Source of the DNA: Flavobacteriales bacterium UBA6772
Lineage (GTDB): Bacteria > Bacteroidota > Bacteroidia > Flavobacteriales > UBA7430
Assembly: GCA_002453265.1 (NCBI GenBank)
Contig: DKGK01000055.1
Coordinates: 1-5,982, forward strand
Direction: 5' to 3'
DNA: 5,982 bases
Part shown: positions 1-5,955 of the stretch, piece by piece
Layout of the letters: each line of letters begins with the position of its first letter
How positions within the stretch are numbered: the stretch's first letter is position 1
The notes under the pieces: generated by a model
Told to the model about the DNA's origin: nothing
Databases searched by the model: none
Seen by the model: the letters and a program-made list of their open reading frames with translations, nothing else
Made by a program: the position numbers and the translations under genes

Positions 1-408
1 TACGTTTTGAGCATCTATAGCAGCTAAATCTGCAGCATTAATAGTGTTGTTGAGTAATGTTGTAGCATCTGCTTGAGCTTCATTTGCATTATCAATGGTT
101 TCAATAAGTACGTTTTGAGCATCTATAGCAGCTAAGTCGGCAGCATTAATAGTGTTGTTGAGTAATTCTGTAGCATCTGCTTGAGCTTCATTTGCATTAT
201 CAATGGTTTCAGTAAGTACGTTTTGAGCACCTATAGCAGCTAAGTCCGCAGCATTAATAGTGTTGTTGAGTAATGTTGTAGCATCTGCTTGAGCTTCATT
301 TGCATTCTCAATGTTTTCAGTAAGCACGTTTTGAGCATTCACCGCAGCTAAATCTGCAGCATCAATAGTGTTATTGAGTAATGTTGTAGCATCTGCTTGA
401 GCCTCATT
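1..408 (-). repeat. In-frame 108-bp tandem repeat, 3.8 copies in window
   Basis: Copies lie at 301-408, 193-300, 85-192 and 1-84 (the last cut by the edge), each encoding 36 residues beginning NEAQADAT and ending in (I/D/E)-N-A. By hand count the 85-192 and 193-300 copies differ at 5 of 108 bases, while 301-408 differs from 193-300 at 13. Each 36-mer is itself two related 18-residue halves, the first beginning NEAQADA and the second DLAAIDA, both ending T-I-(N/D)-x-A. An 18-residue period equals five alpha-helical turns. Alanines and leucine/isoleucine recur on one face, so a straight helix or coiled coil is expected. The array continues past the left edge, so the full copy number is unknown. 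Confidence 0.95.
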
Positions 409-1713
409 TGTATTTACTATGGTTTCGTCAAGCTCTGTTTGTAAATTAGAATTTGTTTGATTACATTCAGTTATGTTTTGTTCTAATTCGTTCGAAACTT
501 CAACTTCGTTTAAGAATGCATTTTCCCAGGTTGTAATACAAGCCCCACCAAGGTTACACGATGCATTGGAATTATATTCTACATATTGATTATTTATACA
601 TCCTGGTGAACCAAAACAGGAACCATCATCTTCCTCAGCTGCAGAGTTATAATTACAGTAGCTATCGTTCATACATCCATAAATCGTAACATCAAAATCG
701 AATGAACTTATAACCACGAGACCATTTGTTGCATATCCATTAAATTCGGGATTAATATTAAATGCCATTACACTTCCCGATTCTTTTAATACAGCAAATA
801 TTACGTCCATTTCTCCATCTTGTAGTCCGTCTATTTCATTTGTAGAGGCGTCGTTACCCCAAATAGATATACTGAAAAATCCTTCTTGATACTCTGACAA
901 GCCTACACATTCGGTAGTAAAACCATCATTATTTAAATCGCTAAAAGCAGCAATTGTACTTCCTTCTAATCCAATTGTATTAGAAAGATTAATTCCTAAT
1001 GTCATGTTTGCACCAGTGTTACTTGAAGGTATAAAGTTAGAGGCATCTATTCCTAAGTCTGAAGTTTCTGTAGAGCACGAACCATCATCACATCCAGCCG
1101 TATAACCTTGGTGGTAATACTCTATATACGAAGCGTTTGTGCACCCAGGGAGAATACAAGTGCCATTATCTATTGTGGAACTTGGCGTGTAATTACAAGC
1201 CAGCTGATCAGTACATCCATTTAAGAAACAAGTCCCATCATTATTAGTCGCTTGCTCATTAAAGTTTTCTGCCCAGTTTGATGTACATCCATATATACAA
1301 AATGGGGTAACTAATGCGGTAGTTGTTTGCACATTCATACTATTACTAGTATAACTAACTTCGATAGGCATAATTATAGTATAAATACTTTCACCATCTA
1401 TTAGTTGAAAACTAATTAGTTCTCCAGGTAAAGCCCCGTCCACTATGCCGGTAGTTGAATCGTCTCCCCATACTGCCAAGGTTGTTTGGCTAAGGTTATA
1501 TACATTACTAGAGCCTACAGTTTGTCCGTTAGAATTAAAAGCTACTAGGTAGCTATTTTCTGATGTAATGGGCAATGAACTAATAAAGTCTGGAAGTAAC
1601 ATTATCGTCATGTTATTTCCTGTATTTCCTAAAAAAAGTTCTGGAATATCGCATTGAGCGTTTGATGTAAGAGAAAAAGAAAGAGCAAATAAAATACCTA
1701 ATAATGTTTTCAT
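1..1713 (-). CDS. Secreted modular protein with Cys-rich motifs and helical tandem repeats (C-terminus outside window)
   Basis: Open frame of 571 codons from an ATG at 1713 to the left edge, with no stop in the window. Residues 1-19 form a signal peptide: Lys2, a hydrophobic stretch at 4-15, and likely signal peptidase I cleavage after Ala19 (SNA|QC). No convincing lipobox is seen. Residues ~30-118 and ~232-320 are two related beta-rich modules sharing NTGxNMT and WG(D/N)D...DG...GE. Each is followed by a cysteine-rich segment (139-213 and 347-392) with the pattern YGC...(A/Y)CNY...DG(S/T)C, a type found in secreted Bacteroidota proteins. From ~395 the chain is alpha-helical and from 436 consists of 36-residue repeats. 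The likely location is the cell surface or outside the cell. A type IX secretion sorting domain could lie beyond the window but is not seen. I do not recognise a specific function. It starts 58 bases downstream of the methyltransferase stop, with no clear terminator or consensus promoter between, so cotranscription is possible. Confidence 0.88.
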   Translation of the reverse strand, partial: MKTLLGILFALSFSLTSNAQCDIPELFLGNTGNNMTIMLLPDFISSLPITSENSYLVAFNSNGQTVGSSNVYNLSQTTLAVWGDDSTTGIVDGALPGELISFQLIDGESIYTIIMPIEVSYTSNSMNVQTTTALVTPFCIYGCTSNWAENFNEQATNNDGTCFLNGCTDQLACNYTPSSTIDNGTCILPGCTNASYIEYYHQGYTAGCDDGSCSTETSDLGIDASNFIPSSNTGANMTLGINLSNTIGLEGSTIAAFSDLNNDGFTTECVGLSEYQEGFFSISIWGNDASTNEIDGLQDGEMDVIFAVLKESGSVMAFNINPEFNGYATNGLVVISSFDFDVTIYGCMNDSYCNYNSAAEEDDGSCFGSPGCINNQYVEYNSNASCNLGGACITTWENAFLNEVEVSNELEQNITECNQTNSNLQTELDETIVNTNEAQADATTLLNNTIDAADLAAVNAQNVLTENIENANEAQADATTLLNNTINAADLAAIGAQNVLTETIDNANEAQADATELLNNTINAADLAAIDAQNVLIETIDNANEAQADATTLLNNTINAADLAAIDAQNV

Positions 1714-1771
1714 TCTGAGGGTGTTTAGTTTTTTTTTACGCTCTAAACGTAGCAATTATTATTCCAATTAG

Positions 1772-3376
1772 TTATACAGCCTTTAACAAATGTATGCTTA
1801 CTGTTGCTTTCTCATTGTCTGGAAATTTAAAAGAATATTTACTGTCTGGTTTTAGCCCTGCAAATTTTGCGGCATTTAAAAAGCTACTTAATTCTATAAT
1901 GTATTGATCGGTATATCCATGAGTCGCATCATAAGGTGTGCTGAGTGTTTTTCCTATATTTTGGGATGCTATTTGTGGCTTTATAGAATGTAATTCTACG
2001 AGAAGTAAACCAAACTTTTTTAAGTATGGAGTCCACGATTTTAAATGATTACTAAGGTTTTGAAAAAGTTCATTATTAGGAATTCTTCTTCCTCGGTAGG
2101 AAAATGCTCCTCCAGATTTACATTCTAGTATAGTAACGTTTGGTTGCTTATAAATCCTATTATGGTCTAAAAATGTTCTTGTGTTTAACAAATCACCTAG
2201 TTCTACTCCATGTTTCTCTTTCAGCATTTCGTTCATAGTATTTGGATCACTAATATCACCAAACTCTACTTCAGCCCATATATCAGCCTTTTCCATTGTT
2301 TGTCTAGTAGCAATTCTTGCTTTTTGATTATAGTCTGCACCTACTATAAAAAGAGGATATTTATCCAATAATTCTCCTCGTTTTGTTTTACTATAAATAA
2401 CATCGAAAACATGTTCGATAAAAGTACCATCTCCACAACCTACATCTATAAAGCCTTTCGGTTGTTCTTCTATTGGTTTGTTAAATAATTCAATAATTAT
2501 CTGATCAACTTTATTGAAATAGGTTTTATGTGCACCTCCGCTTCCCCAAACATTCATATATCTGTATACATGACTTTCGTGACCCTCTTCATCACTTTCC
2601 CATAATTCATTTGGATTTCCTGTTAAAAGTATTTCTAGGTTTGCAAAAGTTGGTAGATATGAAACTGTTACTCCATAAGCACTCGCTCTTTTTGTATAAT
2701 ACAATCCCTTAGCTGTTAATTTTATTTCTGAGTGTTTTGAAGTAGTAAATTCTAAGTTGTGTAGTATTTCAACAAACCAGTTGAAAGTATTTTTCGGTAG
2801 ATCCAGTTTCTCAGCTGTTAGTATAGAAAATTCGTTTAGATCGTTTAATTTATTATTTATACCTAAGCCAACCATCGTTGGGGCAAGTAAAATTCCCTCC
2901 ATATGTATCGCCATTCGTTCGCTAATATTATTTTGATTATTTTTTTTGAAATTTGTTAAGTTATCCCACGATTTATTCAAAGCAGTGATGTTAGCATTTT
3001 CAGAAATAATATTTCTAGGTCTAACGGTGTATTTTTTTATTAATTCGTAAAAATCGTCGTAAAAATCCGCAAGATTAAAGGCTTGTCTCCCTTCTTCTGT
3101 AAGCTTTAGAGTTATTTGTTCATTAGTATTATTTACCTCCCTGTTTAAATAACCCTGAGATGCAAGTATTCTAAGAGCTACATTAAGATAGCCTTCATTT
3201 GCTTTTACTATCTTATTAAGTGCCTCAAGTGTCCATTGGTTTTGATTCAAAAATAAAGTCAAAACATTCATCTTTTTTAAATTGCAAATAGTAGGTATTA
3301 GTGCCCATCCATCTAAGTGAAGGAAAATTCGCTTTCTTATTTCTGTAAGCTTGGTTTGTTTGATTTCTAAGTTCAT
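1772..3376 (-). CDS. Class I SAM-dependent methyltransferase with duplicated N-terminal helical domain
   Basis: 534 residues, probably cytoplasmic. The Rossmann methyltransferase domain covers about 300-534: motif I is DVGCGDGTF at 311-319, the likely acidic end of strand 2 is GADYN at 346-350, and GDIS at 373-376 fits the adenine-contact region. A distinctive LNTRTFLDHNR lies at 397-407. The N-terminal ~240 residues look like two winged-helix-like segments: HLDGWALIPT at 20-29 matches HMEGILLAPT at 158-167, and each copy ends in an 'LT..G' strand (92-96 and 220-224). Such domains in small-molecule methyltransferases usually serve dimerisation or lid roles. The layout and the FLDHNR motif recall, from memory only, methyltransferases related to the polyketide-starter enzyme AprA; the substrate is not known. 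The ATG at 3376 follows an A-rich leader without a Shine-Dalgarno. A terminator hairpin just upstream suggests control by attenuation. No other biosynthetic gene is visible nearby. Confidence 0.88.
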   Translation of the reverse strand: MNLEIKQTKLTEIRKRIFLHLDGWALIPTICNLKKMNVLTLFLNQNQWTLEALNKIVKANEGYLNVALRILASQGYLNREVNNTNEQITLKLTEEGRQAFNLADFYDDFYELIKKYTVRPRNIISENANITALNKSWDNLTNFKKNNQNNISERMAIHMEGILLAPTMVGLGINNKLNDLNEFSILTAEKLDLPKNTFNWFVEILHNLEFTTSKHSEIKLTAKGLYYTKRASAYGVTVSYLPTFANLEILLTGNPNELWESDEEGHESHVYRYMNVWGSGGAHKTYFNKVDQIIIELFNKPIEEQPKGFIDVGCGDGTFIEHVFDVIYSKTKRGELLDKYPLFIVGADYNQKARIATRQTMEKADIWAEVEFGDISDPNTMNEMLKEKHGVELGDLLNTRTFLDHNRIYKQPNVTILECKSGGAFSYRGRRIPNNELFQNLSNHLKSWTPYLKKFGLLLVELHSIKPQIASQNIGKTLSTPYDATHGYTDQYIIELSSFLNAAKFAGLKPDSKYSFKFPDNEKATVSIHLLKAV

Positions 3377-3384
3377 AATTTTTT

Positions 3385-3420
3385 AAATTAAAAAAGCCTT
3401 CTATAACTTTAGAAGGCTTT
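3385..3420 (-). terminator. Intrinsic terminator in the leader of the methyltransferase gene
   Basis: On the minus strand the arm at 3420-3411 (AAAGCCTTCT) pairs perfectly with 3402-3393 (AGAAGGCTTT). A further A-T pair can close a 6-base loop. It is followed by a run of six T and AATTT (3395-3385). On the plus strand no T-run follows, so it acts on minus-strand transcription. It ends just before the methyltransferase ATG at 3376. Because der already has its own terminator ~150 bases upstream, this one must act on transcripts that start in between or read through. That is the expected position of an attenuator. Confidence 0.85.
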
Positions 3421-3501
3421 GAATTAATAATGTATTTGTATACAAAGTTGCCTTCCTGTTTAGGATGGACAATAACAATTGATATTTAGTTGCTTTTTCA
3501 C
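3393..3501 (-). promoter_or_regulatory. Putative leader-peptide transcription attenuator
   Basis: Three mutually exclusive minus-strand hairpins can be drawn. (1:2) 3472-3463 pairs with 3456-3448: TTG/CAA, CC/GG, TCC/GGA, with one bulged T and one A-A mismatch, loop 3462-3457. (2:3) GAAGGC at 3455-3450 and TTTG at 3446-3443 pair with GCCTTC at 3417-3412 and CAAA at 3421-3418, with a 3-base bulge; this would be the antiterminator. (3:4) is the terminator at 3420-3393. A short ORF (3501-3460) overlaps arm 1 and its stop codon lies in the 1:2 loop. A ribosome stalled on the Cys codons would free arm 2 to form the antiterminator; one at the stop codon would mask arm 2 and allow termination. This is the geometry of classical amino-acid attenuators. 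The pairings are seen in the sequence; the mechanism is inferred. Confidence 0.55.
3460..3501 (-). CDS. Putative attenuator leader peptide, 13 residues, Cys-Tyr-Cys-Pro
   Basis: GTG at 3501-3499, then codons for KKQLNINCYCPS and TAA at 3462-3460. The only plausible in-frame start is GTG. It opens with Lys-Lys, like many short leader peptides. The two TGT codons (3477-3475 and 3471-3469), flanking a Tyr codon and followed by Pro, fall 10-18 bases before the stop, where stalling would control the downstream hairpins. Two Cys in 13 codons is notable but, given the length, could be chance; position rather than composition is the main support. The GTG overlaps the TGA of another tiny ORF (GTGA), so coupling is possible. 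Confidence 0.45.
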   Translation of the reverse strand: MKKQLNINCYCPS

Positions 3502-3539
3502 TGTGTTAAATGTAGAAAATATTTTTGAATTATTATCAT
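3498..3539 (-). CDS. Possible tiny upstream ORF, 13 residues
   Basis: ATG at 3539-3537 encodes MIIIQKYFLHLTQ and stops at TGA 3500-3498, overlapping the GTG of the Cys-containing leader ORF as GTGA. If the promoter-like element at 3545-3552 is real, this ATG would lie within a few bases of the transcript start, much as in era. There is no homology to argue from and an ORF of this length is easily fortuitous. It is listed because of the overlap with the next short ORF. Confidence 0.2.
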   Translation of the reverse strand: MIIIQKYFLHLTQ

Positions 3540-3544
3540 ATACG

Positions 3545-3552
3545 CAAAAATA
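3545..3552 (-). promoter_or_regulatory. Candidate -7 promoter element for the attenuator/methyltransferase transcript
   Basis: TATTTTTG on the minus strand fits TAnnTTTG exactly and would start transcription near 3541, about 40 bases before the GTG of the leader peptide. It coincides with the T-rich tail of the der terminator. No TTG or TTTG is present ~20 bases upstream (about 3572-3580 is A/T only), so the -33 half is missing. In a T-rich terminator tail the match may be accidental. No better promoter was found in the gap. Confidence 0.3.
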
Positions 3553-3577
3553 AAAGCGGCTTCCGCCGCTTTTATTT
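3545..3577 (-). terminator. Intrinsic terminator of the era-der operon
   Basis: A perfect inverted repeat, 3577-3565 with 3560-3548 (13 bp; core GCGGC/GCCGC flanked by A/T pairs), encloses a GGAA loop on the minus strand, a GNRA-type tetraloop. The outer T-rich arm and TTTTTG serve as the U-tract. The stem begins inside the der stop codon (TAA at 3578-3576). The plus strand is also T-rich after the stem, but no plus-strand gene points at it. Confidence 0.9.
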
Positions 3578-4883
3578 ATTTTTTTCTAAAGTAAATCCTA
3601 ATCGGAACTCCATGCAAATCGTACATATCTCTCATTTTATTTTCGATAAATCTTTTGTAAGGATCTTTTACATACTGTGGTAAATTACAGAAAAATGCAA
3701 ACGAAGGAACCATAGTAGGGATTTGTGTGATGTATTTAATTCTCACATACTTTCCTTTGTACGATGGTGGTGGTGTAGATTCCGTAATTGGTAAGAATCT
3801 ATTATTTAATTCTGAGGTAGAAATTTTAGTGTTTTTTCTAGCATAGACTTCTACAGCCATTTCTACAGCTTTAAAAATACGTTGCTTTGTAGTAGCCGAT
3901 ATAAATATAATAGGGTAGTCTGTAAAAGGAGCTGTTTTAGCGTATATCATTTTACGGTAATGGTCAATAGTCATGGTCTCCTTGTTTTCAACCAAGTCCC
4001 ACTTGTTGACTAACACAACAATTCCTTTATGATTTTTTTGAGCTAAATGAAAAATGTTTAAGTCTTGTGCATCAAAACCTATAGTAGCATCAACCATAAC
4101 GATACATACATCACTATGCTCAATAGCACGAATGGTTCTCATTACAGAATAAAATTCAAGATTTTCGTGAACCTTAGCCTTCTTTCTTAAACCAGCAGTA
4201 TCTACTAAAGTAAATTCGTTACCAAATTGATTGTAATGTGTATCAATAGAATCACGAGTAGTACCTGCAATATCGGTAACAATGTTTTTATTTTGCCCCA
4301 TTAATGCATTCACTAATGAAGATTTTCCAGCGTTAGGACGACCTACAATAGCAAATTTTGGCAATTCATTTTCGTCTACTTCATCTTCCTTCTCAAAGGA
4401 CGCTACTAAATCATCTAATAGTTCTCCAGTACCACTACCATTAATAGAGGATAAAGGATAGTATTCTCCTAAACCTAAATTGTAGAATTCCATAGCAGCA
4501 TCCATTCTCATGGCGTTATCTACTTTGTTAACCACTACAAAAACGGGTTTATCTGTTTTGTAAAGAATACGGGCTACATCCATATCTAAATCGGTAGTTC
4601 CAGTTTCCACATCAACTACAAAAATAATCTGACTAGCCTCTTCAATAGCAATTTTTACTTGCTTGCGAATTTCTCCTTCAAAAACATCTTCCGAACCAGT
4701 AATATACCCACCTGTATCTATAACAGTAAAGTCTCTACCATTCCAATCTGAAGTGCCGTAGTGCCGGTCTCTCGTAACGCCACTTACAGAATCAACAATA
4801 GCTTGACGTCTTTGCGTGAAGCGGTTAAATAATGTAGATTTCCCGACGTTAGGACGACCTACTATAGCAACTAAATTCCCCAT
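3576..4883 (-). CDS. der: GTPase Der (EngA), ribosome assembly factor
   Basis: 435 residues, normal for Der, with the family's unique tandem GTPase domains. Domain 1: G1 GRPNVGKS 9-16, G3 DTGG 56-59, G4 NKVD 119-122, SS at 145-146 (G5 region). An acidic linker (163-173) leads to domain 2: G1 GRPNAGKS 181-188, G3 DTAG 228-231, G4 NKWD 293-296, SA 329-330. A KH-like domain fills ~352-435 and ends in the basic YFRKK. Der binds the 50S subunit in a GTP-dependent way and is essential for its maturation in bacteria where it has been tested. All nucleotide-binding motifs are intact. The ATG at 4883 lies 3 bases after the era stop, so the gene depends on era transcription and probably on translational coupling. 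It is followed at once by a terminator. Confidence 0.98.
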   Translation of the reverse strand: MGNLVAIVGRPNVGKSTLFNRFTQRRQAIVDSVSGVTRDRHYGTSDWNGRDFTVIDTGGYITGSEDVFEGEIRKQVKIAIEEASQIIFVVDVETGTTDLDMDVARILYKTDKPVFVVVNKVDNAMRMDAAMEFYNLGLGEYYPLSSINGSGTGELLDDLVASFEKEDEVDENELPKFAIVGRPNAGKSSLVNALMGQNKNIVTDIAGTTRDSIDTHYNQFGNEFTLVDTAGLRKKAKVHENLEFYSVMRTIRAIEHSDVCIVMVDATIGFDAQDLNIFHLAQKNHKGIVVLVNKWDLVENKETMTIDHYRKMIYAKTAPFTDYPIIFISATTKQRIFKAVEMAVEVYARKNTKISTSELNNRFLPITESTPPPSYKGKYVRIKYITQIPTMVPSFAFFCNLPQYVKDPYKRFIENKMRDMYDLHGVPIRIYFRKK

Positions 4884-4886
4884 GAC

Positions 4887-5777
4887 TTATGTGTAGTAAC
4901 CGAAACGCTTCAAGTCTTGCTCGTTGTCGCGCCAGTTTTTTATTACTTTAACAAATAATTCTAAAAAGACTTTTTTACCGAAGAATACTTCTAAGTCTTT
5001 ACGAGCTTCAGTTCCAACTTTTTTCAAAGCTTTTCCTTGATGCCCTATAATAATACCCTTTTGGGTTTCTCTTGCTACATTAATAATAGCACCAATACGA
5101 ATAATAGTTTCTTCCTCCTTAAAGGTTTCCACTACAACTTCTACAGAGTATGGAACTTCCTTTTGGTAGTTTATAAGAATTTTCTCTCTTATAATCTCCG
5201 ATACAAAAAAGCGTTCTGGTTTATCGGTAAGTGCATCTTTAGGGAAATAAGGAGTTCCTTCGGGAAGTAAATCTGTTATTTCACCCATTATTTGCTCTAT
5301 ACCAAAACCTTCAATTGCAGAAATTGGTAAAATCTTAGCGAGCGGTAATTGTTCTCGCCAATGATCTATCGCTTTTTCTACTCCAGCTTGATCCGAATTG
5401 TCAATCTTATTAATTAATAATAAAATTGGGATACTTGTCGTTTTTAAGCGTTCAAAGAAACTGGCATCTTTTAATGCTTTCTCTCCAATTTCAACCATAT
5501 ATAAGAATACATCAGCATCTTGAAATGCCGATTTAACAAACTTCATCATGCTAGACTGAAGATTGTAGTGTGGTTGAATAATTCCTGGAGTGTCGGAAAA
5601 GACGATTTGATAATCATCCTCATTAACAACCCCAAGTATTCTATGTCTTGTAGTTTGAGCTTTCGACGTAATTATAGATAATTTTTCACCTACTAACTTA
5701 TTCATCAAAGTAGATTTCCCCACATTAGGGTTCCCTATGATGTTAACAAAACCTGATTTGTATTTTTTTTCTTCCAT
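4887..5777 (-). CDS. era: GTPase Era, 30S ribosome assembly factor
   Basis: 296 residues, the usual Era length. GTPase domain: G1 GNPNVGKS 15-22, G2 region QTTRH 41-45, G3 DTPG 62-65, G4 NKID 123-126, SA 153-154. C-terminal KH RNA-binding domain ~200-296, with the IIIGHQG loop at 242-248 (GxxG type). Era binds the 3' end of 16S rRNA in the assembling 30S subunit and couples maturation to GTP state. The protein is cytoplasmic and partly membrane-associated in other bacteria. All key residues are present. The ATG at 5777 is supported by a TAnnTTTG element ending 8 bases upstream, which leaves no room for a longer product. First gene of a two-gene operon with der. Confidence 0.98.
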   Translation of the reverse strand: MEEKKYKSGFVNIIGNPNVGKSTLMNKLVGEKLSIITSKAQTTRHRILGVVNEDDYQIVFSDTPGIIQPHYNLQSSMMKFVKSAFQDADVFLYMVEIGEKALKDASFFERLKTTSIPILLLINKIDNSDQAGVEKAIDHWREQLPLAKILPISAIEGFGIEQIMGEITDLLPEGTPYFPKDALTDKPERFFVSEIIREKILINYQKEVPYSVEVVVETFKEEETIIRIGAIINVARETQKGIIIGHQGKALKKVGTEARKDLEVFFGKKVFLELFVKVIKNWRDNEQDLKRFGYYT

Positions 5778-5785
5778 TGCGGCTG

Positions 5786-5813
5786 CAAAGATACGTTAAA
5801 TAAGAGAGCCAAA
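5786..5813 (-). promoter_or_regulatory. Promoter of era-der, giving a very short leader
   Basis: The -7 element TATCTTTG (5793-5786) matches the Bacteroidota consensus TAnnTTTG exactly. A TTTG at 5813-5810 is the -33 candidate, with a 16-base spacer slightly shorter than the usual ~19-21. Only 8 bases separate the -7 element from the era ATG, so the mRNA would begin within about 1-6 bases of the start codon. Confidence 0.7.
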
Positions 5814-5920
5814 TCTGTTTTTTATTTTCATTATTACATACCTGCTCTATGTTTAATTATATACTCTATATCTGATAAACAGACTCTTATAAAAAAGATT
5901 AAAATATTAGTGAAATAGGC

Positions 5921-5952
5921 TTGTTTTATTGGAAGTCTTTGGCTTATATTTG
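5921..5952 (+). promoter_or_regulatory. Promoter of the initiator tRNA gene
   Basis: The -7 element TATATTTG (5945-5952) is a perfect TAnnTTTG. TTG at 5921-5923 is a -33 half-site with a 21-base spacer. The tRNA 5' end is at 5956, only 3 bases after the element, so transcription should start at or next to the mature 5' end. Confidence 0.75.
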
Positions 5953-5955
5953 CAC

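Noticed and set aside
1..408. Regular direct repeats resembling a CRISPR array
   Set aside because: The repeats are contiguous, have no unique spacers and stay in frame as 36-residue protein repeats.
1744..1751. TACGTTTA as promoter of the secreted-protein gene
   Set aside because: Imperfect final base, and the nearest upstream TTG (1767-1765) is only 13 bases away; too weak to list as a feature.
2530..2712. Plus-strand ORF of 60 codons
   Set aside because: It lies antisense inside the methyltransferase gene, whose protein motifs are clear; no promoter or protein features support it.
3507..3514. TACATTTA as a -7 promoter element for the leader ORF
   Set aside because: The last base departs from TAnnTTTG and no -33 half lies at proper spacing.
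3377..3575. A SAM riboswitch controlling the methyltransferase
   Set aside because: I could not fit a known SAM-aptamer core into the gap, and the pairings are better explained by a leader-peptide attenuator. A covariance-model search would settle it.
3548..3577. Reading the der hairpin as a bidirectional terminator
   Set aside because: T-rich DNA follows on both strands, but no plus-strand gene approaches it from the left, so only the minus-strand role is supported.
5037..5270. Plus-strand ORF of 77 codons
   Set aside because: It lies antisense within era, a strongly conserved gene; it is a shadow frame.
5814..5883. Inverted repeat TCTGTTT / AAACAGA in the era-tRNA gap
   Set aside because: Seven-base arms 56 bases apart in AT-rich DNA are expected by chance, with no link to either promoter.
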